Assembly (NCBI GenBank): GCA_947502595.1
Contig: CANNAM010000001.1
Span: 62,001 to 126,000, forward strand
Origin: an uncultured Marinicella sp.
GTDB lineage: Bacteria > Pseudomonadota > Gammaproteobacteria > Xanthomonadales > Marinicellaceae
DNA length: 64,000 bases
Direction of reading: 5' to 3'
Shown: positions 26,723 to 35,904 of the stretch, piece by piece
Layout: each line of letters begins with the position of its first letter
Numbering within the stretch: the stretch's first letter is position 1
Notes under the pieces: model-generated
The model's input: only the letters and a program-made list of their open reading frames with translations
Databases searched by the model: none
What the model was told of the DNA's origin: nothing
Position numbers and translations under genes: made by a program

Positions 26723-29086
26723 ATGACAGAAAAAAACAGCTTATTTGCTGAACTGATTGCAAGAAGGATTCCACAAATACTGGGCGTGTATGTGGCGTCA
26801 GTTTGGTTGGCTGTTGAAGTTTCTGAGTGGATGAGCGAACGGTTTGAAGTGCCTGAACAAACTTCATCTTATGTGTTCGTCATCATGATTGCATTTTTGC
26901 CTTTGGTGGCAATGCTGGCCTGGGGTCACGGTCGCCCAGGCAAAGACAATTGGACGCAGAAACAAATCATCTTTATCCCATTTAATATTGCCATTGCTTG
27001 GTTGGCTGTAAACGCTTTCATTAAACCAGAAGTTCAGGCCACAGAAATCATGAGTTTAACCGATGTTCAAACCGGCCAGTTAGTTGATTATGAAGTGGCT
27101 AAAAGTGGCTTGAGCCAAAAAGTCTCAGGTTTTTTTTGGGAGAATGCCACTGGTGATGAATCGCTGGATTGGTTGAGCTATGGCGCTATGTGGATGGTTT
27201 CTAAGGATTTGATGCGCAACCCAATCATATCTATTCGAACACCTTATGAATCTACATCCATGTTGAGTGCTATTACCAGCAAGGGATATGAACGCGCCAT
27301 CGGTGAGCCTTTATCATTGAATTTAAACATTGCCGATGACCGTGACTCGCAATGGATGATTAAGGGCAAAATTCTCAAAGAAGGCGAAAAAATAGCTTTT
27401 GAAGCATCATTGTATGAAGTGGTTTCTGGTAACTTGGTGACCACCATTTCATCGGCTTATGATGACTGGTTGTTTGCTTTGGATGATGTGGCAGAACAGC
27501 TTGGAGTGGAGATTCTGCAACAAGCTGCTATCAATCTCAAGGACAATGTCATTCCTGACATTGCCATCTCGCAATACATTTCTTCCGACTTAGTGGCTAT
27601 TGAAATGGTTGTTAATTCATTGAATGCAGTGGTTTTAGATAATGATTTTGAACAAGGACTGGCCTACTTAAAAGACGCTTTATCAATGGATGATAAGTTG
27701 GCTGAAGCCTATGTTTTAATGATTGGCTATTATCGCGGTTTGGGTGATTTTGAATCAGCAAAAGCCGCTGCTGAATCTGCTTTGAAACTCGAATACAATT
27801 TATCACAGGAATCGGCGCTGAAAGTTAAGGCCAGTTATTACGGGGTCAGTGGTGAGACTGATAAAGCCATAAAAGTGCTAGAAAATTGGGTCAAACTGTA
27901 CCCGGAAAGTGCCGATGCATTACAGACATTGGGTACCAATTATATGGTCGCGGGTCACCGCCTAGATGATGCCTTGTTGGCTTATCAAAAGCTCAGCGAA
28001 TTACAGGAAATCAGTTCAACTGCTTTGGTAAACCAAGCCAGAATTTATCGATTGAAAGACGATCAAGTCAATGCCCTTAAGGCTTTGGATGTATACCTTT
28101 CACGGAACCCCGACAAGGCAGAACCACACCTGGAAATTGCCAACACCTATTTACAATTTGGTGACATAAAAGCCGCTAAAAGTCATTTTGAGGAAGCCAG
28201 TCTTATCAGCATCAATGGCATTGATGCTGACTTAGGTTTGGCTAAGATTATGTCTCTGGAAGGCAATATGGATGGTGGTATTTTGGCTTTGGAACAGCTT
28301 TTGAACAAAGCGGAAACACCTGCAGACCAAGTTAAAATAATGTCTGAAAAAGAAACTAATTTGTATCTAAGTGGACGTTTGCATGAGGCCATGTTGTTAC
28401 TGGCTGACATGCGTCAAATCAGTGAATCATTCATGCCGCCAATGATGCAAAACCTGATGTTTGAAAGTAAACGAATGTCTTATTTAGCAAATCTACAGCG
28501 GTTTGATGAAGCATGGGCTGCGTTTGATCAAATGCAGGCTGAAACCAAGCCACCCTTTGATCAGATCCTTGAGTTGATTGCCAGAAACGTACATGTGCTG
28601 GCGGGTGATCATGACCAGGCAGCAAAGTCTTTAAAATTATTTGAAAATTTTAAACAGCAATTTCAATTGAATGTTTATGACCAATATATATTTGCTGCCA
28701 AGGCGGAAGAAGCCAGATATGCAGGAGATTTCGATGCGGCCATTGCTTTACATGATCAAGCCATCAACGAATCAAAACAATCAATTCTGACTTTAAATAC
28801 ACTTTATGTGGTTGACGAGTTTAAGTATCAAAAAGCCAAGACCTTATATGCAGCCGAACGATTTCAAGCCTGTATGGGGGTTATTGATGAGGTATTGAAA
28901 CGCAACCCTGTTTTGGGTCAAGTCCTGTTGTTGAAAGCCAAAGTGCAGTATAAATTAGGCCAATACGAAGCCGCTCAATCAACAGTAATGCGAGTCAAAG
29001 CATTGTGGCAAAAAGCCGATGATAACTTTAAGGACATGTTGGATTTGCAACAATTTGAACAATTACTTTTCAGTGTCGCAAGTTAA
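26723..29086 (+). CDS. membrane-anchored TPR protein
   Basis: The N-terminus begins with a region seen in many TPR and adenylate-cyclase-like proteins of this bacterial group (RRIPQILGVYVASVW, then VEVSEWM). It holds about three hydrophobic helices (15-32, 48-66, 80-97). A domain resembling the TolB/FlgO-like N-terminal module follows (about 105-290, with MIKGKILKEGEKIAFEASLY). From about residue 300 to the end there are TPR repeats, for example AEAYVLMIGYYRGLGDFESA and AEPHLEIANTYLQFGDIKAA. There is no enzymatic or DNA-binding domain. It is probably a scaffold or sensor in the inner membrane; partner unknown. Confidence 0.75.
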   Translation: MTEKNSLFAELIARRIPQILGVYVASVWLAVEVSEWMSERFEVPEQTSSYVFVIMIAFLPLVAMLAWGHGRPGKDNWTQKQIIFIPFNIAIAWLAVNAFIKPEVQATEIMSLTDVQTGQLVDYEVAKSGLSQKVSGFFWENATGDESLDWLSYGAMWMVSKDLMRNPIISIRTPYESTSMLSAITSKGYERAIGEPLSLNLNIADDRDSQWMIKGKILKEGEKIAFEASLYEVVSGNLVTTISSAYDDWLFALDDVAEQLGVEILQQAAINLKDNVIPDIAISQYISSDLVAIEMVVNSLNAVVLDNDFEQGLAYLKDALSMDDKLAEAYVLMIGYYRGLGDFESAKAAAESALKLEYNLSQESALKVKASYYGVSGETDKAIKVLENWVKLYPESADALQTLGTNYMVAGHRLDDALLAYQKLSELQEISSTALVNQARIYRLKDDQVNALKALDVYLSRNPDKAEPHLEIANTYLQFGDIKAAKSHFEEASLISINGIDADLGLAKIMSLEGNMDGGILALEQLLNKAETPADQVKIMSEKETNLYLSGRLHEAMLLLADMRQISESFMPPMMQNLMFESKRMSYLANLQRFDEAWAAFDQMQAETKPPFDQILELIARNVHVLAGDHDQAAKSLKLFENFKQQFQLNVYDQYIFAAKAEEARYAGDFDAAIALHDQAINESKQSILTLNTLYVVDEFKYQKAKTLYAAERFQACMGVIDEVLKRNPVLGQVLLLKAKVQYKLGQYEAAQSTVMRVKALWQKADDNFKDMLDLQQFEQLLFSVAS

Positions 29087-29128
29087 TTCAGTTGGAGCTT
29101 GCATTGAAGCACAATTTAATTTGAGCCA

Positions 29129-30367
29129 ATGAATAATCAAAACCCACGTTTGGTGCTGTACACAGTGATGCTGGTGGGCCTATTGGGTACCATGGGTATT
29201 GCCTTGCCTTATCCAGTGTTGGCGCCTTATTTTATCGATTATCCAGCCAATGAGCTAACCCATTTTATGGGTGTTCATCCAAAAATTCTGCTGGGTGTTT
29301 GTTTGGCAATTTATCCATTGGGTTTACTGTTTGGAAGCATTTATATCGGTGCCTTGTCAGATGGTTTTGGTCGGAAGAAGGTGCTGCTCATTACCTTAAT
29401 AGGTTCGGTGATTGGTTATGCCTTGACCGCCTGGGCCATCTATCAAGAATCATTTGTGTTTTTCATCGTCTCCAGGTTCCTCACTGGCCTGTGTGAGGGC
29501 AATATCTCAATTGCCAGAGCCATTGCTGCTGAGTTGCACCCCGCGATTGATCGCACCAAAGCGCTGTCCATGGTTTATGCGGCCACCTATACCGGATGGC
29601 TGCTGGGTCCTGTTTTTGGTGGTTTTTTAATGGTTTATGGGGTGGCTGAAGTTTTCTTGTTGGCCGGGTTGGGTATGCTGCTGTCAACCTTGTTGGTGGC
29701 GATTCTGATCAGTAAGGATCGACCAGAAGACAAAGATGGCACGCCATTTTGGCTTGCAATCAAACGGAATAATTCGCTGACACTGCTTAAGAATGCTGAA
29801 ATAAAACCAATATTTTGGTTTTATTTTTTATATTCAATGGGACTTAATGCATTCTATGATTTTTACCCGGTGTGGTTTGTAGATTATTACCAAGCGGATG
29901 GCAAAATCATCTCATTGGCAACTGTTTGCCTGACCATGGTGATGGTCATTGTCAGTATTTCTTTGGTGGCCAGAATTCAATCACGTTATGGTGAAATCAG
30001 GGCCATGTTGGTTGGCGGCACAGTGTTGTCTGCGTTGTTGTTTATCCAACCGTTTGCCAGCTACCACCAATCTTTTGTTATTTTCGCTATTATAGGTGGC
30101 ACCATTGCCTTGACCAATGGCATGGTGCCCAGTTTTTTATCGCATTACTTTGGTCATTTAGGCCAAGGTAAAGTGATGGGTTTACAGACCACCACTTTTT
30201 GTATCACCAATGTCATCATTGCAACTGTCGGTGGTCCTTTGTCTATCCTTGACTCAAAGTGGGTGCTGTTGTTGGGTGCTGCATTGGTGTTGTTGGCGGT
30301 GTATTCACTGTGGAACAACCGCCAGTCACAGTATGTACTGATGCAGCAGGAACAAGCCAACAAGTAG
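29129..30367 (+). CDS. MFS transporter, DHA1/TetA-like
   Basis: Twelve-helix major facilitator transporter, probably a drug or metabolite exporter. The loop 2-3 signature GALSDGFGRKKVLL is intact, and YTGWLLGPVFGGFL in helix 5 matches the antiporter motif C region. Length 412 is typical. It follows the TPR gene by about 40 bases. The substrate cannot be told from the sequence. The stop lies four bases from the stop of the opposite-strand gene. Confidence 0.88.
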   Translation: MNNQNPRLVLYTVMLVGLLGTMGIALPYPVLAPYFIDYPANELTHFMGVHPKILLGVCLAIYPLGLLFGSIYIGALSDGFGRKKVLLITLIGSVIGYALTAWAIYQESFVFFIVSRFLTGLCEGNISIARAIAAELHPAIDRTKALSMVYAATYTGWLLGPVFGGFLMVYGVAEVFLLAGLGMLLSTLLVAILISKDRPEDKDGTPFWLAIKRNNSLTLLKNAEIKPIFWFYFLYSMGLNAFYDFYPVWFVDYYQADGKIISLATVCLTMVMVIVSISLVARIQSRYGEIRAMLVGGTVLSALLFIQPFASYHQSFVIFAIIGGTIALTNGMVPSFLSHYFGHLGQGKVMGLQTTTFCITNVIIATVGGPLSILDSKWVLLLGAALVLLAVYSLWNNRQSQYVLMQQEQANK

Positions 30368-30371
30368 TGCT

Positions 30372-31721
30372 TTATCGGTCCTGTGCTTTTGGTAAATAGG
30401 TGTACCAAGTAACTATTGCCCGGTCATTTTCTAATAAATCAATGGTAAAACCTTCGCCACTGCGGCTGCTGCCACCATAAAAGGAACCTGCCATCCAGTG
30501 GTTATTGGTGACATGTTCAATACCTTGGTCATCACATGCCCTGGCAGGTGGGTTCATGGCTAGACGCCTTACTGGGTATTCGCTGCTGCCAAATGGCTTG
30601 CCATCTAAGTCGATGTTGGATGTATATGACATATTGGCTGCATGGCAGTTAGTGAATTCGATGAGTAGGTCGCCCCAATCGTAAACCTGAATGTCTGTTG
30701 GATTAAAGTCTGCACCAAATGCACCTCCTGTGGTGGCAGTGAAATCTTCAACAAGAATGCTCTTACCACTCACAGATCCGACACCAGTGATCCACGCTTG
30801 CTGCATATCAGTTACAGTTTCAGTTTCGTTGGTGGGGGTGACTTTCATAAGTCGATATACAAATGTTGCACCTTTCAGGTCACCGCTGTTACTAGGTATG
30901 ATGGTTTCAAAGCTGAAATCTGCGAGATTATAACGCCTGACAGTATTGAGTGTGTCACTGGTCACTAATATATGTCCTGGACCATCTGCAGTTATTCCAG
31001 CAGCTCCATGTAAGTTGTTAACCTTGGTGTCTTGATATACGCCATTCAAATTGTAGTTGTAAATGGCCCGTTTCCCCCAAGCGGTAATTAACATCTGGTT
31101 GCCATTGAAAAATATTGATCTTGGCCGGTCCAAGAAATTAGATCCAGTGTTAATAAAATTGGATGTATTGCCATTGGTTGGGTTAACACGAAGCACACTG
31201 TTTGAGTCATAACCAGGAACATATAAATGTCCATCAGGCCCTAACGCCATACCTATATCTATGCCTTTTATTCGATTGTTGTTGGCTGGTAATACCGTTC
31301 TAACTGATTGCCATGTGGTGGTATTTAGTTCGATGATTTCATTGCTTGAATAACTGCCTAGATAAATATTGCCATTATCCTTTTTTACCAATGTAATGGG
31401 ATTTCGCATTAATCCAGGTGCCACTACGGTGCTGGCAGTCGATAAAGTTGTTTGGTCAAATTTAATCAGTTTATGATTGGACTCACTGACCACTATCAAG
31501 TCACCATGACTGTCTTGAAATATAGACTGTGGTCCTTTGAGGACACCATCATCTGCTAAGTTTCTGATGAATGCCCCGTTACAACCATCGTAAATTTTGA
31601 CATTGTTATTGAACCAGCTGCTCACCAACAATAAAGATTCGCAGTTCGGGTCGCCTAAATCTTGTGCATCTACGAATGTACTGGTTATAATGAGTGCCCA
31701 TATTTTGAAAGTATTTTTCAT
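30372..31721 (-). CDS. secreted beta-propeller-like protein, C-terminus possibly cut short
   Basis: A signal peptide (MKNTFKIWALIITSTFVDA) and an AGGAAA Shine-Dalgarno mark the start. Residues about 30-290 carry NHL/SMP-30-like repeats, such as GPQSIFQDSHGDLIVVSESN and GIDIGMALGPDGHLYVPGYD. A C-terminal module starts near 395 with NHWMAGSFYGGSSRSGEGF and ends ITWYTYLPKAQDR... written here as far as WYTYLP. In related proteins this module usually continues into a Gln-x-Trp strand, so the gene looks shortened where it meets the MFS stop codon. No DxIFxxGFE tail is present. It is divergent from the CadC-like regulator. Confidence 0.72.
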   Translation of the reverse strand: MKNTFKIWALIITSTFVDAQDLGDPNCESLLLVSSWFNNNVKIYDGCNGAFIRNLADDGVLKGPQSIFQDSHGDLIVVSESNHKLIKFDQTTLSTASTVVAPGLMRNPITLVKKDNGNIYLGSYSSNEIIELNTTTWQSVRTVLPANNNRIKGIDIGMALGPDGHLYVPGYDSNSVLRVNPTNGNTSNFINTGSNFLDRPRSIFFNGNQMLITAWGKRAIYNYNLNGVYQDTKVNNLHGAAGITADGPGHILVTSDTLNTVRRYNLADFSFETIIPSNSGDLKGATFVYRLMKVTPTNETETVTDMQQAWITGVGSVSGKSILVEDFTATTGGAFGADFNPTDIQVYDWGDLLIEFTNCHAANMSYTSNIDLDGKPFGSSEYPVRRLAMNPPARACDDQGIEHVTNNHWMAGSFYGGSSRSGEGFTIDLLENDRAIVTWYTYLPKAQDR

Positions 31722-31817
31722 GAGTTTTTCCTCGGTAAATAAAAGGCTTTAGGTTAATGATTTAACCATGAAAAAACTTTCGGGAAACTTCCTTTTTCAT
31801 CTTTTTAATGAATTTTA

Positions 31818-33845
31818 ATGCAGAAAACTAAAGCTTTAAGTGGTTGGCGCATTGGACCATGGTGTTATTTACCAGAAACAGGTGGCTTGAAAAGTGGCCG
31901 TGAAGAAGTCAGGCTGTCCACCCAATTAAACCAGGTGCTTTTATTGCTGATTCAAAACGCGCCTGAGGTGATTACTCGACAACAATTTATGGATTCAGTG
32001 TGGGCCGATAAATTTGTTAATGAAGGGGCTTTGTCAAGAACCATCGCAGAGCTCAGAAAACTGCTGGGTGATTCAGCAAGTCAAGCAAAGTACATCAAGA
32101 CCATTCCTAAAAAAGGTTATCAGTGGGTGCATGTCGTTGAACCAATTAAGGCCAGAAGTTATCGCCGCTTAAAGTTTATGTTGTTGGCTATGATGGTATC
32201 TGTGTTGGTTGTTATTCCAGTTTGGATCAGCCGTCAAAACAGCACGCTGGATACATTAAAAACTGCAGTGGCCAAAGCCAGTAGAGTGACAGCACAACCG
32301 GGGATGGAAAAACAAAGTCTGCTGAGCGCTGACGGTCATTGGCTGACTTATGTAAAGGACACCATTAACAGCAGTCAAATATTCGTTGAGTCATTGGCAG
32401 ATGCCAACTTACATGCTGTCATTGACCTACCTGGATATCGATTGTCATCGCCGGTGTTTATAGCAGCACAAAATTTGTTGTTGTTCACTGCGCAAGATAA
32501 AACCGATTGTTATTTAAAAAGCCATGTTTTGAACAGCCAAGTGTTCAAAGATTTAAGTCCTTGTTATTTCAACCATGAGTCGCGGACATTAAGTTTTGAT
32601 TCAAAATCAAACAGCGTATTTTTTGCCGCCCAAAATAATCAACAGCAGGTGGTTATTCAGCAATTGAGTTTGACCAATGGCAAGGTAACTGCATTAACCA
32701 ACCCTGGATCGGTAAATCATTTGGATTGGTCGCCGCAAATCAGTCCTGATCACCAATGGCTGAGTTATTCGCGGGGCAATAATTCAGTCAGAAATATATG
32801 GTTGAAAAATTTACAAACAGGTATTGAGCAGCCCATAACTGATGGTGAGCATTATTCGGTCAGCCATGCCTGGTACGACCATGAACACATAGTTTTTGAT
32901 TCTGACTTAAGTGGCAGTCGACAGTTGTGGTTATTGAATATCCATGCAACTGAACCACAGCTACTCGGTGCATATGGTGCCCAACATCCTTCATTTGATC
33001 ATGACAAACGCATCATGGCTTTTCAGGAAGTCAGCTATGAGGCCAATATATGGCTGTTTGATGTTGTCAGTAACGAGTACAAGCGAGTTGTGCATTCAAC
33101 TAAATATGATAACTACCCTGCATTTGCAGCCGATGGCCAGCGGTTTTTGTTTTCCAGTAATCGCCAAGATTTAAGTTCAATTTGGTTGTACGACATGGCT
33201 ATTGCAAAGGAGCAATTGTTGATTTCAATACCTGGGGTCAAGTTGACCAGACCCACTTGGCATCGTGATGGTCGCCATGTGTTAATTACCAGTAATGATG
33301 ACCAAGGTTACAGCACCTTGCTGTTAGATTTAAATACCATGCAAACTGAAGAACTGTTGTTTGGGTATGGCCATTTAGGCACTGTTGAACATGCTGGAAG
33401 TTATTTTGCCTTGGCCAAATCCGACCAGCTGCAACATAAAGTATTACACATGAAGCAGCAGCAGGTTGATATACTTCCGATTGATGCTGTAAGTAGGTTC
33501 ATGCTGCTTGATGACGGTCGATTGGTGTTCACAAAAACACATAAAGATGGGTTGTTTTTGTATGATTTAAACACCCAGCAAGAGCAGTTGTTAACCCCCG
33601 AATTGAAGCAAGCAGCCTTGAATCGCTGGACCGCAGTGAACCAGTCGGTGTATTTTGATCGTGGTGGCAAAGATGCAGGTGTTTGGCGTTTAGCTGTGGG
33701 TACTGGGCAGCTGAGTTTTGTCAGCAGTCATCGGCCGCTGTCAGTTGGCACTTCATTGAGTGTCAATGCCAGTGAAACACAGCTGTTGATAACCCAAACC
33801 GATCGAGCCGAATCGGACATCTTAAAAACACAGATAGGTGAATGA
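31818..33845 (+). CDS. membrane-bound winged-helix regulator with TolB-like propeller (CadC/ToxR type)
   Basis: One-component regulator: an N-terminal Trans_reg_C winged helix (about 10-110, with ALSRTIAELRKLLGD and IKTIPKKGYQW), one membrane helix (about 122-142) and a large periplasmic TolB/WD40-like propeller. Blade motifs such as SPQISPDHQWLSYSRG and YPAFAADGQRFLFSSN are visible. Length 675. It probably senses an envelope or outside signal and controls genes nearby; the divergent secreted-protein gene 96 bases away is a candidate target. It overlaps the next gene by four bases (ATGA). Confidence 0.87.
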   Translation: MQKTKALSGWRIGPWCYLPETGGLKSGREEVRLSTQLNQVLLLLIQNAPEVITRQQFMDSVWADKFVNEGALSRTIAELRKLLGDSASQAKYIKTIPKKGYQWVHVVEPIKARSYRRLKFMLLAMMVSVLVVIPVWISRQNSTLDTLKTAVAKASRVTAQPGMEKQSLLSADGHWLTYVKDTINSSQIFVESLADANLHAVIDLPGYRLSSPVFIAAQNLLLFTAQDKTDCYLKSHVLNSQVFKDLSPCYFNHESRTLSFDSKSNSVFFAAQNNQQQVVIQQLSLTNGKVTALTNPGSVNHLDWSPQISPDHQWLSYSRGNNSVRNIWLKNLQTGIEQPITDGEHYSVSHAWYDHEHIVFDSDLSGSRQLWLLNIHATEPQLLGAYGAQHPSFDHDKRIMAFQEVSYEANIWLFDVVSNEYKRVVHSTKYDNYPAFAADGQRFLFSSNRQDLSSIWLYDMAIAKEQLLISIPGVKLTRPTWHRDGRHVLITSNDDQGYSTLLLDLNTMQTEELLFGYGHLGTVEHAGSYFALAKSDQLQHKVLHMKQQQVDILPIDAVSRFMLLDDGRLVFTKTHKDGLFLYDLNTQQEQLLTPELKQAALNRWTAVNQSVYFDRGGKDAGVWRLAVGTGQLSFVSSHRPLSVGTSLSVNASETQLLITQTDRAESDILKTQIGE

Positions 33846-34453
33846 TGAAGCCAGTTGAAAAACCATTTTCTCCCGCTTGTGAGCGCAACCAACAAGCCAT
33901 TTTGGCGGTGTTGCAGGAGGTGCTACAAGATGCTGAATTACAGCTGTTAGAGGTGGGCTCAGGAACCGGTCAACATGCTGTATTCTTTGGTCGGCACTTG
34001 CCCAACATCACTTGGCAAACTTCCGATGTTGCAGACAACCATGCGGGCATAAACAAGTGGTTGGATGAAGCGCAATTAAAGCATGTATTACCACCTCTTG
34101 AGTACCAAATTGGACAACAGCAATGGCCAACTGCTGATATTGATGTGGTTTTCAGTGCCAATACTTTACACATTATCAGTATCGAGTTGGTGCAACAACT
34201 GATTGACGACATGGGTAAAAATTTGCAAGCTGGGACCAGGGTGGTGTTTTATGGGCCGTTTAAATACCAAGGTGCCTTTACCTCAGAATCCAATGCTCAA
34301 TTTGATCTGTGGCTGAAAGACATAGATCCACAGCGTGGCATCCGAGACTTTGAAACCATCAAGCTGTGGATGGGAAAGCAGGGTTTTATATTGCAGCAAG
34401 ACATCAACATGCCAGCCAACAACCAAGTACTGCTATTCGAAAAACACAAATGA
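33842..34453 (+). CDS. DUF938 family SAM-dependent methyltransferase-like protein
   Basis: The class I methyltransferase fold is indicated by LLEVGSGTGQHAVFFG (SAM-binding loop, about residues 36-51). VVFSANTLHIIS and VFYGPFKYQGAFTSESN are typical of the DUF938 family. Length 203 is standard. The start overlaps the upstream regulator stop; ATGATG gives two adjacent start codons. The substrate is not known. Confidence 0.9.
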   Translation: MMKPVEKPFSPACERNQQAILAVLQEVLQDAELQLLEVGSGTGQHAVFFGRHLPNITWQTSDVADNHAGINKWLDEAQLKHVLPPLEYQIGQQQWPTADIDVVFSANTLHIISIELVQQLIDDMGKNLQAGTRVVFYGPFKYQGAFTSESNAQFDLWLKDIDPQRGIRDFETIKLWMGKQGFILQQDINMPANNQVLLFEKHK

Positions 34454-34461
34454 ACCTTTAA

Positions 34462-34491
34462 ATTGTCCTTAAACTAGCGGACAATGGTGTT
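34462..34491 (+). terminator. possible terminator after the DUF938 gene
   Basis: ATTGTCC (34462-34468) and GGACAAT (34479-34485) form a perfect seven-base inverted repeat with a ten-base loop, followed by GGTGTTTT. The T run is short and offset, so the site may instead be an operator for the next gene, whose start is about 28 bases away. Confidence 0.4.
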
Positions 34492-34512
34492 TTATATATT
34501 TGAGTATTAACG

Positions 34513-35889
34513 ATGCGGACTGTCATTTTAATTTACGGTTTGTTATTCAGTTTGATGGCTAACGCCGTACAACTCAGTGATGACGGTGTCGGCGACGCCA
34601 TTGTTTTTCCATTTTATACGGTAGAAAATAACCACCGCAGCGAGTTGAGCTTTACCAATAACACAGCAACGGTCAAAGCAGTAAAAGTTATGTTTTACGA
34701 CCGCTTTGCCAATATTGTTTTGCTTAGTTTTCATGTTTACTTAGCACCCATGGACTCGTGGTCAGCCGAGCTTGATTCTATCGTTTCCAATAGTGTGCCA
34801 GGTGAACCAACAACTTTTTTAACGCCAACAGACAACAGTTGTGCCCCCTTTGTAAATCCGGGACAAGAGATGCGCCCTTTTGCAATTGATGATGACAGTC
34901 GATTTGATGCGATTTTAGACAGGGCACAAACTGGCACCATCGTGCTGATAGATCTGGGTGAAGTGTTGGACCCTGAAGCGCAAAATATTGTGTTCACCAA
35001 TAACGAGCCCAATGATTGCCAACAAATTGAAGACAACTGGAGATCTCAAGGAGTGTGGGGTCAGGACCCTGGACATTCTATGGGGCCTGTTGTTGGCGGG
35101 TTGTCTGCCAATTTGGTGGTAAGGGCGCTGGATAATGGCAGTACATTTGAGGTTGATCCTACAGTTTTAAAAAACACACTTAATACTGGTTCAGCACATG
35201 TCAGTCCTGGCAGTACCGGGCCAAATTTGAATCATGACACCAGCCACCCTGAACTGCTTGGTTTACTTGGTACACCGAGCTATGGTTTTGAATTTAATTC
35301 GCAACACATCATTGCCTTGTTACAGAAAACTGCTGTTTCAACTGAGTTTGATTTTACTCAAAGCACAGATGTCAGGATTAACTGGGTAGTTACTTTAATG
35401 AATAAAATGTCATACTATTTTTCTGGAATAACTCAACTCAGGCCACCTTTCACCAGCACTCTCAATGCAGCAGATAACGGGGCATGTGATGTATTGACAG
35501 TAGAGGTCAGGGATGAATTAGGCGTGCTTTTGAACCCTGCGCTGAATGCTGGATTCAGTTTATGCGAAAGCACCAATGTCATTCCCATAAAACCGTTTGG
35601 CGAGCAGCCAATGCCAATATTAGATGACTCATACCGCAGTTTCATCAATGTTGGAGACTTACAAAAAGGCAGTATCACCTTAAAAACCAAAGCAGATCAC
35701 TTCATGTTAGGTCAAAATATCAACAGTCCTAATGAGGATGACTATTTTTATGGTTTGCCAATAACAGGCTTTCAGCTGACCCAATTGGATGACGGGTTCA
35801 ATCCCGTTCAGTACCAAGCACAAGCTTTTAGTTCGGAGGGTGAAATTGTGATTGATTTGATATGGGCCAATGATTTTGAAGCGCCATAA
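34513..35889 (+). CDS. secreted protein of unknown function with DFE-type C-terminal tail
   Basis: Paralogue of the protein at 8047-9468: shared landmarks are DAIVFPFYTVENN, VYLAPMDSWSAEL, VVGGLSANL then NGSTFEVDPT, and ALLQKTAVSTEF. A signal peptide (MRTVILIYGLLFSLMANA) is clear. The mature part of about 440 residues has no catalytic motif I recognise. The end reads IDLIWANDFEAP, a variant of the tail shared by other secreted proteins in the window and absent from the 8-kb paralogue. The fold is probably beta-rich; the function is unknown. Confidence 0.75.
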   Translation: MRTVILIYGLLFSLMANAVQLSDDGVGDAIVFPFYTVENNHRSELSFTNNTATVKAVKVMFYDRFANIVLLSFHVYLAPMDSWSAELDSIVSNSVPGEPTTFLTPTDNSCAPFVNPGQEMRPFAIDDDSRFDAILDRAQTGTIVLIDLGEVLDPEAQNIVFTNNEPNDCQQIEDNWRSQGVWGQDPGHSMGPVVGGLSANLVVRALDNGSTFEVDPTVLKNTLNTGSAHVSPGSTGPNLNHDTSHPELLGLLGTPSYGFEFNSQHIIALLQKTAVSTEFDFTQSTDVRINWVVTLMNKMSYYFSGITQLRPPFTSTLNAADNGACDVLTVEVRDELGVLLNPALNAGFSLCESTNVIPIKPFGEQPMPILDDSYRSFINVGDLQKGSITLKTKADHFMLGQNINSPNEDDYFYGLPITGFQLTQLDDGFNPVQYQAQAFSSEGEIVIDLIWANDFEAP

Positions 35890-35904
35890 TTAGTTGCTAT
35901 TTAA

